Shown here one piece after another: positions 25,233-33,287 of a stretch of DNA of 64,000 nucleotides (the first letter of the stretch is position 1; each line of letters starts with the position of its first letter). The position numbers and the translations under genes were made by a program. A model generated the notes under the pieces. The model worked only from the letters and a program-made list of their open reading frames with translations, ran no database searches and had not been told where the DNA came from. Source of the DNA: Peptococcaceae bacterium 1198_IL3148 (GTDB lineage: Bacteria > Bacillota > Desulfotomaculia > Desulfotomaculales > Desulfohalotomaculaceae); contig JBAIYS010000002.1 of NCBI GenBank assembly GCA_036763105.1, forward strand, positions 248,001 to 312,000, given 5' to 3'.

Positions 25233-25277
25233 ATGCATTAGGAATGTTGATCATTCAACATTCCTAATGCATTTGTT
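25233..25277. terminator. Strong bidirectional hairpin after cinA
   Basis: An 18-base perfect stem (ATGCATTAGGAATGTTGA at 25233-25250 with its complement at 25255-25272) with T's on both outer sides lies between convergent cinA and the GNAT gene. Confidence 0.85.
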
Positions 25278-25281
25278 TATG

Positions 25282-25728
25282 TTATAGTTTTTTTACCATG
25301 GGACAAATTTCATTGTCTGGATAGCAGTACAACGTTTTCTTAAAACTTAAACGTTCCCAAAATCCGATAGCGTTTTGATTGTTATCATGTTCTTCGGCAA
25401 CGGCTTCCAGAAATATCTGTTGACAACCCAGCTTTACAAATTCATCCTCCAACACCTGATAAATTTTTGTTCCCAAACCGTGGCGCTGCAATTGTAACGG
25501 TATTTGATAGTACCTGATAATTGCTGTTTTTACACCCTGATAATTAAATTTAATATCAAATATCAATATAAATTGGTCAGGGTCTCCATCGGTGGAGAAT
25601 TGATCAAAAATGCAGACACTGTCGGGGAATAAACGTTGTTTTTTAGTAATCAATTTTCTGTGCAAATACCTTTCGGCTGCGGTTATAATGACATCGGTTA
25701 TATCTGCCGATAAATATTTACAGGCCAC
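25282..25728 (-). CDS. GNAT-family N-acetyltransferase
   Basis: A 148-residue protein with the GNAT core: IRYYQIPLQLQRHGLGTKIY is the acetyl-CoA pyrophosphate-binding loop (Q-x-x-G-x-G/A pattern), followed by FLEAVAEEHDNNQNAIGFWERLSFKK, the typical N-x-x-A-x-x-F-W-x-x-x-G/S-F end of the fold. The substrate is not predictable. GTG at 25728 has GGGGA seven bases upstream. It lies 16 bases behind the Cys-rich gene and is probably co-transcribed with it and the sulfite-reductase-like gene; no functional link is obvious. Confidence 0.85.
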   Translation of the reverse strand: MACKYLSADITDVIITAAERYLHRKLITKKQRLFPDSVCIFDQFSTDGDPDQFILIFDIKFNYQGVKTAIIRYYQIPLQLQRHGLGTKIYQVLEDEFVKLGCQQIFLEAVAEEHDNNQNAIGFWERLSFKKTLYCYPDNEICPMVKKL

Positions 25729-25744
25729 GATTAATCCCCTGCCT

Positions 25745-26188
25745 TTAGTTTTTAATTGCTTTAGCCAATGCTACGGCAAGTTCGGGATTTTGTTGTTTAA
25801 TTTGGGCTAAATACATAAATACACTACCTGGATATTCCAATTGTTCTTGCAGAACACTACTTTCTAAAGCATTTCTTACTAATGAAATTACACAATCATC
25901 ACTGTGATTTTCTCTACACTCTCGGCATTGCTTACAAGTTTCTGCCAGCGCTTCAGCCACTGCATCGGTATAATATGGTTTAAAATCATTCTTTGGTATC
26001 AATTTATGCGCCCCAGGTATGTCCAGTACTCCTTTTTGTATGGCAAAGCGCAAAACTTTTTTGCCAAATCCCACCAAACATGTGGATTCCTTACAGTTAC
26101 CGTTGCTTTTATCATCACATTCATTGCAGTATGCATCTAATTTAGACAGCATCGCTGCCAGGTCTACCTCATTAACTTTACTGGTCAT
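25745..26188 (-). CDS. Cys-rich hypothetical protein with two CxxC-x7-C modules
   Basis: Not a recognised family. The 147-residue product has two Cys clusters: CNECDDKSNGNC with a further Cys four residues on (about residues 17-33), and CKQCRECRENHSDDC (about 85-100). Both contain C-x2-C-x7-C, which looks like an internal duplication able to hold Fe-S or zinc. The middle is NDFKPYYTDAVAEALAET, and the end is helical. ATG at 26188 is preferred because GGGGG is six bases upstream. It ends 15 bases behind the sulfite-reductase-like gene upstream of it, so the two are one operon and may function together. Confidence 0.7.
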   Translation of the reverse strand: MTSKVNEVDLAAMLSKLDAYCNECDDKSNGNCKESTCLVGFGKKVLRFAIQKGVLDIPGAHKLIPKNDFKPYYTDAVAEALAETCKQCRECRENHSDDCVISLVRNALESSVLQEQLEYPGSVFMYLAQIKQQNPELAVALAKAIKN

Positions 26189-26202
26189 CCTCATCCCCCT
26201 TA

Positions 26203-26925
26203 TTAGTTGTCACTTAATAAAAAGTTGGCAAAATCCTCATCGACACCAACATTTTCGTTAGTTAGATAGAGTTCGGTTGGCGGTATAAATTGCTCAATAC
26301 CAATCCTTTCGATGGTATTGCACAGCCGTTCATGAGGTTGTGCCAATTGACGGTATCTTTCCAGGACAAAGTCCAATACCGCTGAAACCTTGTCTGTAAC
26401 CACTTCTTTAGCGACAATTTGACCGTGGATGGGGCGATTAGTAGAACCTCTGCCGCCGATGATGATATTAAAGAGGTCTTTACCAACTGCCACCACGCCA
26501 AAATCAGCACAGTAGGGCTCAGTACAACCCCGGGCACAGCCGGCGGTTGATATTTTAAAATCCTTTGGCGTAGGTTGTCCTAAGTAGTTAGATTCAATTG
26601 TTGTACCCAAGGTAAGAGCATCGCCTAACATCCGGGGACACAACCCTTGGCCACCGGAACAAGCTTTGACACTGCGGACAGTACTGCCAAAGGGGGATAC
26701 CTGTAGGTTAATCGTTTTAATAGCATCGATAAAAGCACTAATTTTATCTTCTTCTAAAACAGCAATTAATGTTTGCCTAGTGCCGCATTTTATGCGCCAA
26801 ACGCCTAAGTCGGCAGCAATTTTGGCCAGTTGAGTTAATTGATCTACTGTCATTAACCCGCCTGGTGATGAAATGTTAACGGCATAGAGGCCATTTTTTT
26901 GTTGTTGAAAGATACCTTGACCCAT
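26203..26925 (-). CDS. Small siroheme / 4Fe-4S nitrite-sulfite reductase-domain protein
   Basis: The 240 residues contain one ferredoxin-like half-domain (GLYAVNISSPGGLMTVDQLT, then VWRIKCGTRQTLIAV) and the siroheme-[4Fe-4S] segment: CSGGQGLCPRM and TAGCARGCTEPYCADFGVV, which provide the four Cys, followed by FNIIIGGRGSTNRPIHGQI. It is much shorter than assimilatory sulfite reductase and resembles the small single-copy reductases of anaerobes. ATG at 26925 has AGGTG seven bases before it. The substrate (sulfite, nitrite or other) cannot be determined. The partner behind it is a Cys-rich protein that could be an electron carrier. Confidence 0.85.
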   Translation of the reverse strand: MGQGIFQQQKNGLYAVNISSPGGLMTVDQLTQLAKIAADLGVWRIKCGTRQTLIAVLEEDKISAFIDAIKTINLQVSPFGSTVRSVKACSGGQGLCPRMLGDALTLGTTIESNYLGQPTPKDFKISTAGCARGCTEPYCADFGVVAVGKDLFNIIIGGRGSTNRPIHGQIVAKEVVTDKVSAVLDFVLERYRQLAQPHERLCNTIERIGIEQFIPPTELYLTNENVGVDEDFANFLLSDN

Positions 26926-27073
26926 TATATACACCTCGCAATTTATTACTAATTAAACAATTTTCTCTAAAAAATGATTAATTCCTTTAGGCTGATATAA
27001 AATATTCAACAACTCAGTGACCAAATGCTAACATCTATCATATTATGTAAAAAATGGAAGGAGGTAAACTTTT

Positions 27074-27799
27074 ATGTGCAATAATGAGCTAAATGAAAAA
27101 TGGCTTAAAAAAATGAAAGAGCAGTATGACAGACTACAGAAGAAGTGGTTTGAATGTGATGAGTACTATGACAACAAGTACCACGACAAGTATGACAAGA
27201 AGCACGACAACAAAAAATATGATGACTGTGATAAGAAACATGACAAGAAGCACGACAAAAAATATGATGACTGTCATGAAAAGCACGACAAGAAGTACCA
27301 CGACAAGTATGACAAGAAGCACGACAACAAAAAATATGATGACTGTGATAAGAAACATGACAAGAAGCACGACAAAAAATATGATGACTGCGATAAAAAG
27401 CATGGCAACAAGTACGATGATAAGCACGACAAAAAGCACGATAACAAGTGTGATGAGTGTGGTAAAAAGTACGACAAGAAGTACCATGACAAACATGATA
27501 AATGCGGCGATAAAAAATTTGATAGAGAATATGAAAAGGAATACTGCCGCAAGAAAATGGAGTATTGTCGAGATAAATTTAAGGAATGCGGTAAATATGG
27601 CAAAGAGGCCGATGACTGTCGTCAATATTATAAAGCAAAATTCAAAGAGTACAAAGACAGATATCAAAAATGCGTAAAAGATAACAAAGTGGGTAAAGAT
27701 GGCAAAGATGATAAGAAATCTGATGGTTACAAAGAATGTATGCAAACCTACGAATGCTTAAAGCGATTGTTTGACCAGGTATGCAAGAAATATAAATAA
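27074..27799 (+). CDS. Low-complexity Lys/Asp/His/Cys/Tyr repeat protein
   Basis: A 241-residue protein unlike any family I recognise. Residues 1-34 are ordinary (ELNEKWLKKMKEQYDRLQKKW). Residues 35-165 consist of short words such as KKHDKK, KYDDC and KYHDKYDKKHD, and include two nearly identical 39-residue units. The C-terminal part has regularly spaced Cys (YCRKKMEYCRDKFKECG, DDCRQYYKAKFKEYKDRYQKC, ECMQTYECLKRLFDQVC). It is very rich in Lys, Asp, His and Cys with almost no hydrophobic residues outside the C-terminus. No signal peptide is seen. GGAGG precedes the ATG. Plausible roles are metal binding or a cross-linked spore-coat or condensing protein; neither is proven. Confidence 0.75.
   Translation: MCNNELNEKWLKKMKEQYDRLQKKWFECDEYYDNKYHDKYDKKHDNKKYDDCDKKHDKKHDKKYDDCHEKHDKKYHDKYDKKHDNKKYDDCDKKHDKKHDKKYDDCDKKHGNKYDDKHDKKHDNKCDECGKKYDKKYHDKHDKCGDKKFDREYEKEYCRKKMEYCRDKFKECGKYGKEADDCRQYYKAKFKEYKDRYQKCVKDNKVGKDGKDDKKSDGYKECMQTYECLKRLFDQVCKKYK
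27176..27409. repeat. Tandem 117-bp repeat within the Lys/Asp/His/Cys gene
   Basis: Two units with near-identical sequence (27176-27292 and 27293-27409) each encode 39 residues. The second starts exactly 117 bases after the first. Shorter imperfect copies continue on both sides, indicating growth by slippage or unequal recombination. Confidence 0.85.
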
Positions 27800-27806
27800 A
27801 AAATAC

Positions 27807-27839
27807 AATGCACCGGCTAAAAGGCTGGTGCATTCTTTT
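27807..27839. terminator. Terminator between the repeat-protein gene and degU
   Basis: AATGCACC (27807-27814) pairs with GGTGCATT (27827-27834), with an inner GC/GC pair and T's behind. It lies between convergent genes. Confidence 0.8.
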
Positions 27840-27847
27840 GGCGCGTT

Positions 27848-28510
27848 TTATAAGTCTACCATGTGGTTTTTGATGGCGAACAGTGCCGCTTGGGTGCGGT
27901 CATTTACTTTAATTTTTTGAAATATACTGGTTAAATGGTTTTTAACAGTTTTTTCGCTGATAAATAGATTTTTGGCAATGGTCTTATTGGGAGATCCTTT
28001 GGCCACTTCCTTTAGCACTTCCAATTCCCGTTCGGTTAAACCATAATGGCGGTGTGGTTGTTCTTTTTGTTGGGCCAATCGGTTTAGTTCCTGAAATACT
28101 TTGGTAGTGAGGGAAGGGGGCATAAAGGATTGGCCCTCTGCCACCCCGCGGATAGTTTTGATCAATTCGTCAGGACTTACATCCTTTAATACATAACCCG
28201 ATATGCCACTGCGAATCAATTCAAACAGGTAATCTTCTTGATCATGAATGGTGAGAGCAATTATCCCAACCTCTGGCTTGATGGCTTTAATTTCTTTGGT
28301 GGCGGTAATGCCATTGACATTGGGCATATTAATGTCCATTAATATAACATCCACAGGGGTCTTTTGGGCCAACGCAATTGCTTGGGCTCCGTCTGCGGCT
28401 TCACCGACAACATTGATATCAGATTCCAACGAGAGGATTTTTACTAAACCTTCCCTAAGCAGTGCGTGGTCATCAGCAATAATTAAATTAATTTGTTTAT
28501 TGATTGTCAT
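27848..28510 (-). CDS. degU: NarL/FixJ-type response regulator, DegU-like
   Basis: Receiver plus DNA-binding domain in 220 residues. The receiver has the acidic pair IIADDH at about 13-14, the phospho-acceptor Asp59 in ILMDINMPN, and a Lys in YVLKDVSPDEL. The C-terminal LuxR-type helix-turn-helix reads LTERELEVLKEVAKG and SEKTVKNHLTSIFQKI. ATG at 28510 has GGGAGG eight bases upstream; the longer frame to 28525 is not needed. It overlaps the end of the kinase gene by 14 bases, so kinase and regulator are coupled. DegU-type regulators govern exoenzymes, motility and competence in relatives; targets here are unknown. Confidence 0.9.
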   Translation of the reverse strand: MTINKQINLIIADDHALLREGLVKILSLESDINVVGEAADGAQAIALAQKTPVDVILMDINMPNVNGITATKEIKAIKPEVGIIALTIHDQEDYLFELIRSGISGYVLKDVSPDELIKTIRGVAEGQSFMPPSLTTKVFQELNRLAQQKEQPHRHYGLTERELEVLKEVAKGSPNKTIAKNLFISEKTVKNHLTSIFQKIKVNDRTQAALFAIKNHMVDL

Positions 28511-29681
28511 ATATTTTCCTCCCAAAATCTTTGTTGGCTAATGCCTTATCATCGGTTGGCAAATTAATAAATATTTCCGTTCCCTCACCGATGTTTGACC
28601 GGATATTTAATTTTCCATTTAATAGTTGCATTCTTTCTCTCATACCCAACAGGCCAAAACCTTCCCGTTGTTTGTCTGCTAATACACTAGGCACATCGAA
28701 ACCGCAACCATTGTCGCGGATTAATACATTGATTACATCAGCCGTAAATTCCACTTTGATCAATACATGTTTGGCCTGGGAATGTTTTTTTATATTAGTT
28801 AAAGACTCTTGAATCACTCTAAATAAGGCCACTTCCAATGAACTATCCAGTCGTCGTCCATTACCAAATTGGCTAATTTCCACATAAATTCCAGTGTCTT
28901 TACAATATTGTTCGGCATAACGTTTAATAGCGGGAATTAAGCCCAAATCATCCAGCACCATCGGTCTAAGATCAAAGATGATTTTGCGTACATCGCTTAA
29001 ACTGTTCCTAGTTAACTCAATTAAATTATAAATTTCTTCTCGCATTAGGGATGGATTTTTTTCCATTAATTTAAGGCAAAATTCCGCCCGCATGACGATA
29101 TTGGCCATGCTTTGGGCGGGACCATCATGTATTTCTCTGGCTACCCGTATGCGTTCCTCTTCTTGGGCCTTGATAATTGATAAACTTAACCCCTGCATTT
29201 GTTTGAGTTCATTTAATTCAACACTTAAAGAATGAAAATCATTGGTTAAAAATTTCATCACAATGCCCATATTAGATATCAATGTGTCGGTGCGCTGTAG
29301 GGTTTCTTCTAAGATTTTTAAGTTGCGCTCTAAATTATCACGCTGTAGGCGCAATAATTTTTCTTTTTCTTGTATTGCTAATAATTCCAGTTGTTTTTCA
29401 TGGGCATAGTCATAGGCATCTTTAACCTGTTGTTCATTATATCGGTTAAAATTTTGGGTTACCAATACTAGATGTTGTCTGGCCCTGTATTCCTCTTTCC
29501 TTAATTGATCAACTTTTAAGATTGTCTTGGTGGTCTCTTCTTTAATAGCCAATAATTCCCGTTGAGTGCGCTGGCAATCTTGACGGGCAGTTTCTCCAAT
29601 TTTATAAATTTCTTCCTGACTGTCGGCAATTACTTGAATAGCTTTGTTTAGTATTTTGTCTAAAATACCACTGTCTAACAT
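28497..29681 (-). CDS. degS: Cytoplasmic sensor histidine kinase, DegS-like
   Basis: A 394-residue kinase with a DegS-type sensor region of long coiled-coil helices (about 1-150), then a HisKA_3 dimerisation domain with the phosphorylated His at about 185 (REIHDGPAQSMANIV) and an HATPase_c domain (LFRVIQESLTNIKKHSQAKH, IRDNGCGFDVP, GFGLLGMRERMQLLNGKL). There are no membrane segments, as in DegS. ATG at 29681 has AAGGA eight bases upstream. It is translated with degU, which starts inside its 3' end. The trigger signal is not visible. Confidence 0.92.
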   Translation of the reverse strand: MLDSGILDKILNKAIQVIADSQEEIYKIGETARQDCQRTQRELLAIKEETTKTILKVDQLRKEEYRARQHLVLVTQNFNRYNEQQVKDAYDYAHEKQLELLAIQEKEKLLRLQRDNLERNLKILEETLQRTDTLISNMGIVMKFLTNDFHSLSVELNELKQMQGLSLSIIKAQEEERIRVAREIHDGPAQSMANIVMRAEFCLKLMEKNPSLMREEIYNLIELTRNSLSDVRKIIFDLRPMVLDDLGLIPAIKRYAEQYCKDTGIYVEISQFGNGRRLDSSLEVALFRVIQESLTNIKKHSQAKHVLIKVEFTADVINVLIRDNGCGFDVPSVLADKQREGFGLLGMRERMQLLNGKLNIRSNIGEGTEIFINLPTDDKALANKDFGRKIYDNQ

Positions 29682-29808
29682 GTAATTCATCCTTTAGCAA
29701 TACATAATATTACATCATTTTCTATTATCATACAAAAAATCCCTGCTTTTTTTAAAACAATATACGCAGGTTAATACTCCTTTTGATGGGTAGCATGCCC
29801 AAATGGCA

Positions 29809-29869
29809 TTAACAGATACTTAACAGTTGTTTAACCAACCCTTTACTAATCAGTAATTGTAACTTAACA
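29809..29869 (+). promoter_or_regulatory. Pho box (PhoP-type direct repeats) upstream of pstS
   Basis: TTAACA-like hexamers occur on one strand at an exact 11-base period: TTAACA 29809, TTAACA 29820, TTAACC 29831, TTTACT 29842, a weak copy at 29853, and TTAACA 29864. This is the PhoP recognition pattern of Firmicutes. A TACTAT -10 box is at 29879-29884, so activation under phosphate limitation is expected. Confidence 0.85.
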
Positions 29870-29965
29870 ACCAGGGTGTACTATGGTTATGTAAGGTAAG
29901 GGATTGCGAGATGATAATAAAACCGCAATCAAAAAATAGAAAACAAAGGCAGGGGAGGAATTTTA

Positions 29966-30838
29966 ATGTTCCGCAAAAAGAATCAATCGGTATTGTTGCT
30001 GATACTGGCCTTGGTGATGGCAGTGGCTTTGGTTGGTTGTGGCGGCGGTGACAAGTCAGCAAATGAAGGTGATAACGCCGAAGGTGGCGAAACAGTTACC
30101 ATTGCCGGTTCAACTTCTGTGCAACCTCTTTCGGAAGAATTAACTGCTAAATTTATGGAGCAAAACCCTGGTATAACCATTCATGTACAAGGTGGCGGCT
30201 CCAGTGCTGGTGTGAAGGCAGCGTTAGAAGGCGCAGCGGAAATTGGTGCTGCTTCCCGCAACCTGAAGGATTCAGAACAAGGCCAAGGGCTGGTGGAACA
30301 TAAAATAGCCATAGATGGTATTGCCATCGCAAGTAACGCTAAAAACACAGCTGTTGATAACCTAACCATTGAACAGGTGCGTAAGATTTTTGCCGGTGAA
30401 ATTAGCAACTGGAAAGAGGTTGGTGGTGACGATGCTAAAATTAATGTGGTATCCCGCGAGGATGGTTCCGGTACCCGGAGCGCCTTTGAAGAAATGGTCA
30501 TGGCATACAAAGATGATGCTGGTGAAGAAAAAATTGCAGAGTTAGTGGCTGATGCGGCTATTCAGTCTTCTAACGGTGCTGTACGCACAACTGTAGCAAA
30601 TGATGCCAATGCCATCGGTTATCTATCCATCGGTTATATAGATGAAACTGTTAACCCGCTGAAGATAGATGGTGTTGAACCCACTGCCGAAAATATTATT
30701 GCAGGCGAATACTCAATTGCCCGTCCCTTTCTGTACCTAACCAAAGGTGAACCAGAAGGTGTTGTTAAGGATTACATCGACTTTGTGCTCAATGAAGGGC
30801 AAGAAATTGTCAAAGAAGATTATGTTTCGGTAAAATAA
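29966..30838 (+). CDS. pstS: Phosphate ABC transporter substrate-binding lipoprotein
   Basis: An extracellular phosphate-binding protein, 290 residues. The signal peptide ends in a lipobox (VALVGC, Cys25), so it is lipid-anchored. The mature protein shows the PstS signatures GSTSVQPLSEELTAKFM, VQGGGSSAGVKA, the SREDGSGTRSAFEEM phosphate-loop and FLYLTKGEP. GGGGAGG precedes the ATG. It sits behind the Pho box and in front of pstC and pstA, with an RNA hairpin between pstS and pstC that probably raises PstS above the membrane subunits. Confidence 0.96.
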   Translation: MFRKKNQSVLLLILALVMAVALVGCGGGDKSANEGDNAEGGETVTIAGSTSVQPLSEELTAKFMEQNPGITIHVQGGGSSAGVKAALEGAAEIGAASRNLKDSEQGQGLVEHKIAIDGIAIASNAKNTAVDNLTIEQVRKIFAGEISNWKEVGGDDAKINVVSREDGSGTRSAFEEMVMAYKDDAGEEKIAELVADAAIQSSNGAVRTTVANDANAIGYLSIGYIDETVNPLKIDGVEPTAENIIAGEYSIARPFLYLTKGEPEGVVKDYIDFVLNEGQEIVKEDYVSVK

Positions 30839-30883
30839 TAGTTAACATGAAAGAGCAAGGAAAGGTAGCCCTCAATAAGTCTG

Positions 30884-30916
30884 CCTTTCCCCGTGTCAAT
30901 CACAGCGGGGAAGGGG
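30884..30916 (+). promoter_or_regulatory. Intercistronic hairpin between pstS and pstC
   Basis: CCTTTCCCCG (30884-30893) faces CGGGGAAGG (30906-30914) in a strong stem without a T-tract. Such structures between binding-protein and permease genes commonly stabilise or process the upstream message. Confidence 0.6.
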
Positions 30917-30936
30917 TTTGGCAAAGGGGAAGTAAT

Positions 30937-31821
30937 ATGCAAAAAACGTGTAGCAATAAAATTCGAGAGACTTGGGAAAAGGTAATTGAAAAAATATTAC
31001 TGTTAAGTGCAGCAGCAGCCATATTGGTAGTTCTGCTGATTTCTGTTTTTATATTTGCCCAAGGTTGGCCGGTAATTCAAAAGTATGGGTTGGCACATTT
31101 TTTACTAAATATGGAATGGAAACCACTGGCCGACCCCGTACAGTTTGGCATTATGCCAATGTTAATTGGTTCCTTTATGGTTACCTTAGGGGCGTTAATT
31201 ATCGGCGTACCGCTGGGTCTTGGTTGTGCTGTGTTTTTAGCGGAGTATGCTCCCAAACAAGTAACCCGAATTGTAAGGCCAGGCATCGAACTGTTGGCTG
31301 GCATTCCATCGGTGGTCTATGGCTTCTGGGGGTTGGTGGTACTGGTGCCACTGATTCAACAGCATTTGGGTGGGCGCGGTATGTCGGTATTGGCAGCTTC
31401 TATAGTGCTAGCCATTATGGTTTTACCAACAATCATAAATATTTCTGAGGATTCCATCAGAGCGGTGCCTAAGGAATACAAAGAAGGTTCCTACGCTTTA
31501 GGTGCCACCCAGTGGCAGACCATTAAAAAGGTAATTCTGCCGGCAGCCCGTTCTGGCGTTCTCACTGCGGTGGTGTTAGGCATGGGACGGGCCATTGGTG
31601 AAACGATGGCAGTAATATTGGTGGCCGGCAATGCCACCGTAGTGCCGGGATCAATTTTAGACATGGTTAGAACATTAACCGCCCATATTGCCATAGAAAT
31701 GGGCTATGCCGCCGGCGAACATTCCCAAGCTTTGTTTGCCACCGGCATGGTGTTATTTATAGTAATTATGATCTTAAATTCTCTGGTATTACTAATACCC
31801 AAACGGGCAGGTGATGAATAA
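30937..31821 (+). CDS. pstC: Phosphate ABC transporter permease PstC
   Basis: Integral membrane subunit, 294 residues, with about six membrane helices (ILLLSAAAAILVVLLISVFIF first). The permease EAA-like loop VPKEYKEGSYALGATQWQTI and the flanking GMGRAIGETMAVILVAGN segment are characteristic of PstC/PstA. ATG at 30937 has AAAGGGGA in place; the open frame reaches to 30847 but those 30 residues cover the hairpin region and are unlike PstC. The stop overlaps the pstA start by one base. Confidence 0.95.
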   Translation: MQKTCSNKIRETWEKVIEKILLLSAAAAILVVLLISVFIFAQGWPVIQKYGLAHFLLNMEWKPLADPVQFGIMPMLIGSFMVTLGALIIGVPLGLGCAVFLAEYAPKQVTRIVRPGIELLAGIPSVVYGFWGLVVLVPLIQQHLGGRGMSVLAASIVLAIMVLPTIINISEDSIRAVPKEYKEGSYALGATQWQTIKKVILPAARSGVLTAVVLGMGRAIGETMAVILVAGNATVVPGSILDMVRTLTAHIAIEMGYAAGEHSQALFATGMVLFIVIMILNSLVLLIPKRAGDE

Positions 31822-32672
31822 TGCGTAAAGCTGTGATATTTGAAGAAAAACTAGCCCGTGGCTCTTTATGGTTATCGGTAATGTTAACTTTGGGTATCTT
31901 GTTTACAATTTTATTTCATGTCATCAGCCAGGGGATAACCGGTATTAATTGGGGGTTTTTAACCGAAATGCCTAGAGAAATGGGTAAAGAAGGTGGCGTC
32001 TTCCCCGCCATTATCGGCACCATTTATTTAGTGGCGGTGGCGTTGTCGGTGGCCACCCCCATTGGTGTAATGGCTGGTATTTATCTCACCGAGTACACTA
32101 AAAAAGGCAAGTTTGTCAGTGCGGTGAGATTTTTTAGCGAAACCTTGGCGGGCATCCCCTCCATTGTGTTTGGTTTATTTGGCTTTCTGTTTTTTGTACT
32201 GTTCCTGGATTGGGGTTGGAGTATTATTTCCGGAGGTTTAACAGTGGCGTTAATGATTTTACCCACCATTGTTCGGACCACCGAAGAGGCCATTAAGTCG
32301 GTGCCGTTATCCTTCCGCGAAGGCAGTCTGGCATTGGGGGCCACCCGCTGGCAAACGGTGTATAAGATTGTTTTACCCACAGCACTACCTGGTATTGTCA
32401 CCGGAATCATTTTGGGCGTTGGTCGAGTGGTGGGAGAAACTGCGGCGGTATATCTTACTGCCGGTATGTCTGGCTTTCAAGTGCCAACTTCGGTGTGGGA
32501 TCCAGCCAGAACGTTATCGGTACATCTGTATATTTTAGCTTCGGAGGGTATTTCATTCGAAAAGGCCTATGCCACAGCCACGGTGTTAATTATATTGATA
32601 TTTATCATTAATTTTATTGCTAACAAAATTATGCGCCTGATGATTAGAAATCGTCAAAGCGCAGAAGTCTAA
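31821..32672 (+). CDS. pstA: Phosphate ABC transporter permease PstA
   Basis: Second membrane subunit, 283 residues, also with about six helices and the EAA loop VPLSFREGSLALGATRWQTV, followed by GVGRVVGETAAVYLTAGM. It starts on the last base of pstC. The usual next genes pstB (ATPase) and phoU are missing: a terminator and an opposite-strand glyoxalase gene follow. The ATPase must therefore be encoded elsewhere for this transporter to work. Confidence 0.95.
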   Translation: MRKAVIFEEKLARGSLWLSVMLTLGILFTILFHVISQGITGINWGFLTEMPREMGKEGGVFPAIIGTIYLVAVALSVATPIGVMAGIYLTEYTKKGKFVSAVRFFSETLAGIPSIVFGLFGFLFFVLFLDWGWSIISGGLTVALMILPTIVRTTEEAIKSVPLSFREGSLALGATRWQTVYKIVLPTALPGIVTGIILGVGRVVGETAAVYLTAGMSGFQVPTSVWDPARTLSVHLYILASEGISFEKAYATATVLIILIFIINFIANKIMRLMIRNRQSAEV

Positions 32673-32701
32673 GCTTACCTCCTCTTGATATATAATAATT
32701 T

Positions 32702-32739
32702 AGGCAAGTGTTGTTTGGTTACACTTGCCTATTTTCTTT
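32702..32739. terminator. Terminator after pstA
   Basis: A perfect ten-base stem, AGGCAAGTGT (32702-32711) with ACACTTGCCT (32721-32730), is followed by ATTTTCTTT. It separates pstA from the convergent glyoxalase gene. Confidence 0.88.
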
Positions 32740-32750
32740 AGTAATAGTGA

Positions 32751-33140
32751 TTATCTTTGGATAATTTCAGTACGATAGCCATCGGGGTCTGTTAAAAAGT
32801 AATACCCACCAGTTGCTTCACCGCTTAATTGTTTAATCTCGCTAACGGTATAACCGGCATTTTTGTGGCGGTTATATGATGCTGATAAATCATTGACGGT
32901 CACTGCCATATGGCTATAACCGTCACCAAGGGTATATGGTTGTTGCCGGTCATAATTATAGGTGAGCTCCAGTTCAAAATCTTCCCCAGGAAACTTCAAG
33001 TAGACTAGAGAAAATTGGTATTCTGGAAAATCCCTCCTTCTGGAAATCTCCATACCCAATGCCTCTTGATAAAATTTAATAGATTTTTCAACATCCAGTA
33101 CCCTTACACAGGCATGAACAAATTTGTAACTTTGTGACAT
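32751..33140 (-). CDS. gloA: Lactoylglutathione lyase-like VOC protein
   Basis: A 129-residue single vicinal-oxygen-chelate domain closest to glyoxalase I: FVHACVRVLDVEKSIKFYQEAL at the start, FELELTYNYDRQQPYTLGDGYSHMAV in the middle and FLTDPDGYRTEIIQ at the end. His, Glu, His and Glu metal ligands are at the expected places. AGGAGG precedes the ATG. The presence of a gamma-glutamylcysteine-type ligase 1.4 kb away makes a thiol-dependent methylglyoxal detoxification plausible, but the thiol is unknown. Confidence 0.88.
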   Translation of the reverse strand: MSQSYKFVHACVRVLDVEKSIKFYQEALGMEISRRRDFPEYQFSLVYLKFPGEDFELELTYNYDRQQPYTLGDGYSHMAVTVNDLSASYNRHKNAGYTVSEIKQLSGEATGGYYFLTDPDGYRTEIIQR

Positions 33141-33287
33141 TAAAAAACCTCCTTGGCTTATTATTAATCATGAAGTATAGTATTAATAGTTATAATGAAA
33201 TCTATTATACAAGTAAATTAAATCCTTATACAAGGGATAAGAGCTATATAATTGGCCAATGATTTATTTTGTTAAAGGACGGTGACA

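Noticed and set aside
27176-27409. Regular repeats that looked like a CRISPR array at first sight.
   Set aside because: The repeats lie inside a long open frame, have no unique spacers, are nearly contiguous, and encode repeated residues. No cas genes are present.
27126-27745. Long frames on both strands overlapping the Lys/Asp/His/Cys gene.
   Set aside because: They are products of the low-complexity codons in other frames, with no ribosome binding sites.
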